From NCBI GenBank assembly GCA_027574665.1, contig CM050650.1:98553086-98617085 (forward strand): a DNA stretch of 64,000 nucleotides, read 5' to 3'. The DNA is from Rhynochetos jubatus (taxonomy: Eukaryota; Chordata; Aves; Eurypygiformes; Rhynochetidae). Each line of letters begins with the position of its first letter. The first letter of the stretch is position 1. The notes below the pieces were generated by a model, which saw only the letters and a program-made list of their open reading frames with translations, was not told where the DNA came from and did not search any database. Shown piece by piece: positions 61,470 through 64,000 of the stretch. Both the position numbers and the translations under genes were made by a program.

Positions 61470-64000
61470 AAATATTATTTCCTAAAAATAGTTATTGTAA
61501 AAGTGCCGTGTAACAAATTCTGCTCCCAGGCCAAGCCTAACCACTCCCAAGAAAACACATGAAAGGACTTCTACCAGATAACGTATCAGAGTGAGTGGGT
61601 GCGTGTGTGTATATAAAATCATTTCTATTTGCCCCCTAAAAGTTCTAACTGCTGTCAAAGCTGAAGTTCAAAAGTTAAATTACTTCCGTGCCTATTTACT
61701 GGAAAGAAGACTACATTGTCAAGAGTGGTGTTTACACCATGGTTCAACTACAACCTACTTTCTTAAGGAAACGGGGCAAAATCTGAATTAAGTTGTCAGT
61801 ACAGCAATTTTGAGGTGGAAGCTATTCATACGGTGTATAAATGATTTTAAGACAGAAATCATCTTCAGAAAAGAATGTTTTAATTTTTAAAAAGATACTG
61901 AAAAACCCCAGAGGTGATACACCTAAAAATATTGTGTCTGAAAAGCACAAATAAAATAACTTATTTTCTAATGCACTACCAACAGCTTTAAAGCTCTTTC
62001 AACTACAGCTGTTGGTATTGCATTAAAAAAATAAATGACTGCATGAGAAAATAATTGATGGAAATGAACTAATTAAAGACAGCTACTCCCAGATACTCTG
62101 AAGTATACTAGCCTGTATTATTTTTGTACTATTTGCAAGCAAAACAGCACTTCATCAAAACACTTTCTTTGGTCAAAAAGGTAGTTGTGGTTTTGTATTC
62201 TGATCAAGAGTCCAACACTCATTACGCTACACAAAATGCTTTAACCAAAAGGAAGAAAGAAAATAGTTTCCCTCCTGACTCAAGCAGTGGTCAAAAAAAG
62301 CAAAATATGACGCAAGTTATCGTTGGAGGTGTTGAATACATCCTCTCAGAAGTTAAGATTGTTGAGTTTTTCACACTGAGAAGTAACCACAGTGAAGTCC
62401 CAGATAACCCTCATCAGTCTCTGTTCTCGGGCACAACCTCAGCCTTTGCCACCAGTGACCCGACAACCTCTTCTTACTCAACCCCACGTACCCACGTTTA
62501 AAGAAAAGGAAAACCCCACTGCCATTCACGTAACTTTTTTCCTCTCCACTATTTACAAATAACCGGAAGAATATCAGATGTCAGCGGCTCCAGTATGGTC
62601 TCAATCTCAGTAACAGTCGAACACCTACATCAGTTTAAAATAAAAGTGTAAATAATTGAAAACATACCGAAATCACAGCAAAGGAAGAACCAAGGCTGTC
62701 ATTTCACACTACGGTGCAGTTACCATTAACAGCTCGCCACCACGAAAAAAGAAAAGTGAGACAGAGGTCCATCGTCCCGCTGCCCCACTGCTATTCCTGT
62801 TTTCCTTCTACCCTCTCCAGTGCTTGACATTTTAACCAATACCCCAGGCCCTACCTCTTGCCCATGCTGGCACAACTTGGTAGGATAATGCAAACACTAA
62901 AATTTCAGAGCAGTGTAAAATTTTGAGCACTGAACCAATGTTCCATCAGGCTGAGCAGCATCAGTCCAGGCACCTTCCATACTTTCCAGAAAACAGACTG
63001 GCCAAAGCTATCTCCTACAAGTGACTGGAATGCAATCTACCTCTTCGTAGTTCAAAAAGTGTCGCAAATATAAAGTCAAAGCAAACTTCCTGTGAAAAAT
63101 GAAAGTTCAGGTTCCAGAGGCTTCTCACAGAAATACTTATTAAATACTAATTAATGGCAGCTTTGTAAAAACATTTCAAGTGAGAACTTACTGAAACTTC
63201 AAATTTCTGTCATTTTTACTAACTGTAGAGGAGCTTATTTCCGCAAAAATAGTAAAAACTTGAATTCTCATAATCCTGCGCGTATTCTAACAAAATTCAT
63301 TATACTGAAGTCATCATCTTTAATCTGAATACCTGGAACAGGTTATAGCCTCCCTTCTACAAGTAGAGGGCATTTTTACCATCAGGTACGGCTCCCCAGA
63401 ACAAATATTTACTTACTGTAACAAACCCCTTCCCATGTATTTTGCTTCATCAGCAATAAAAACATCAGTCACAGGATATCAAAAATCTGATTACAAAAGT
63501 GAAGACATTAATTTCATTACATTTCATTTCCACTTTTATTTCCAGAAAGTTCTTGTTGTTCGATCAAAATTCTCTTTAACATGACATCATAAGTACCATC
63601 ATTTCAAATTCTTTGCAGCCGAGTCGTGTAAGAAATTCAGAGTCTGGTATTTTTTTCTTCTAGCGGTTAACAACTTCGTTCTTTCCAAAAGGTTGCTAAA
63701 TAAGAACTTTGGAACTGAAGTCTTAAAAGAAGTTCTTAGTAGCTGTCTAAATATTACTCCCGAGTGGGACTGAAGATTCCTATAAAGCCATAATTCTCAA
63801 TCCATAATTCACAAAACCTCAGGAATTAGTCTGCAAAGCCTCTGCAAAATAATTACAAGAATACACATCCCGCTTCCCCACGCGCGTAAGGAAACACAAA
63901 AAGGAGAGAAGTGACAGCAAATTCTCGGTGTTTAACCACTTTGTTGCGGCTGCAAACCAAGACAACCCACTTCTTCCCTCTCTCCACAAAAAAGTTGGCC
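61470..64000. other. Intron or flanking sequence, unique
   Basis: AT-rich sequence to the window end. A plus-strand open frame of 125 codons at 62124-62501 has no recognisable domain. I see no PRIM2 exon and no clear promoter. Confidence 0.4.

Noticed and set aside
62124-62501. 125-codon plus-strand frame
   Set aside because: No domain, no homologue recognised, and no splice or promoter context.
63411-63480. Minus-strand donor-like GTAAGT after a short open stretch (DEAKYMGRGLL)
   Set aside because: A stop lies a few codons upstream and no acceptor is present.

Overview
This is a piece of a bird nuclear genome. The evidence is the repeat content. There are about ten copies of the 3' end of the avian CR1 LINE, with their diagnostic ATTCTATG-type 8-bp tails, in both orientations and at several ages. 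There are also two families of LTR that I recognise as common in avian genomes. Base composition is AT-rich, and no bacterial-style gene packing is present. I cannot name the species.

The one gene I can identify is PRIM2, the large (p58) subunit of DNA primase, on the minus strand. Three consecutive coding exons are visible at 48615-48710, 47633-47770 and 5450-5517. Spliced, they encode about 100 contiguous residues of the helical N-terminal domain, roughly human residues 154-254. The first two are separated by an 844-bp intron. The second and third are separated by a very large intron of about 42.1 kb (5518-47632). I did not find the more upstream exons in 48711-64000 or the Fe-S domain exons in 1-5449. 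They are probably outside the window or were missed.

The rest is intron. From left to right: a degenerate CR1-type reverse transcriptase remnant (1-613, minus); CR1 3' end (868-1411); PRIM2 exon (5450-5517); solo LTR (8932-9478); an AT-rich, repeat-poor stretch with an octamer hairpin and a cysteine-rich open frame (14700-16100); old CR1s (17490-17950 and 20403-20892); LTR remnant (24235-24560); a CpG-containing islet (29620-30030); broken CR1 RT pieces (30640-31430); CR1 (34898-35320); LTR with a nested 60-bp CR1 tail (38024-38800); LTR interrupted by a CR1 (40951-42461), followed by an inverted LTR of the same or a sister family (42610-43402); the two close PRIM2 exons (47633-48710); and four more CR1 fragments (54438, 57832, 59173, 61262).

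I see no new multi-gene system here. The observations most worth following are a possible small C-terminal exon with a membrane segment (50259-50374, minus), the octamer inverted repeat at 14758-14792, the cysteine-rich frame next to it, and two CR1 tails truncated at the same G-run. All need conservation or RNA data to become more than candidates.
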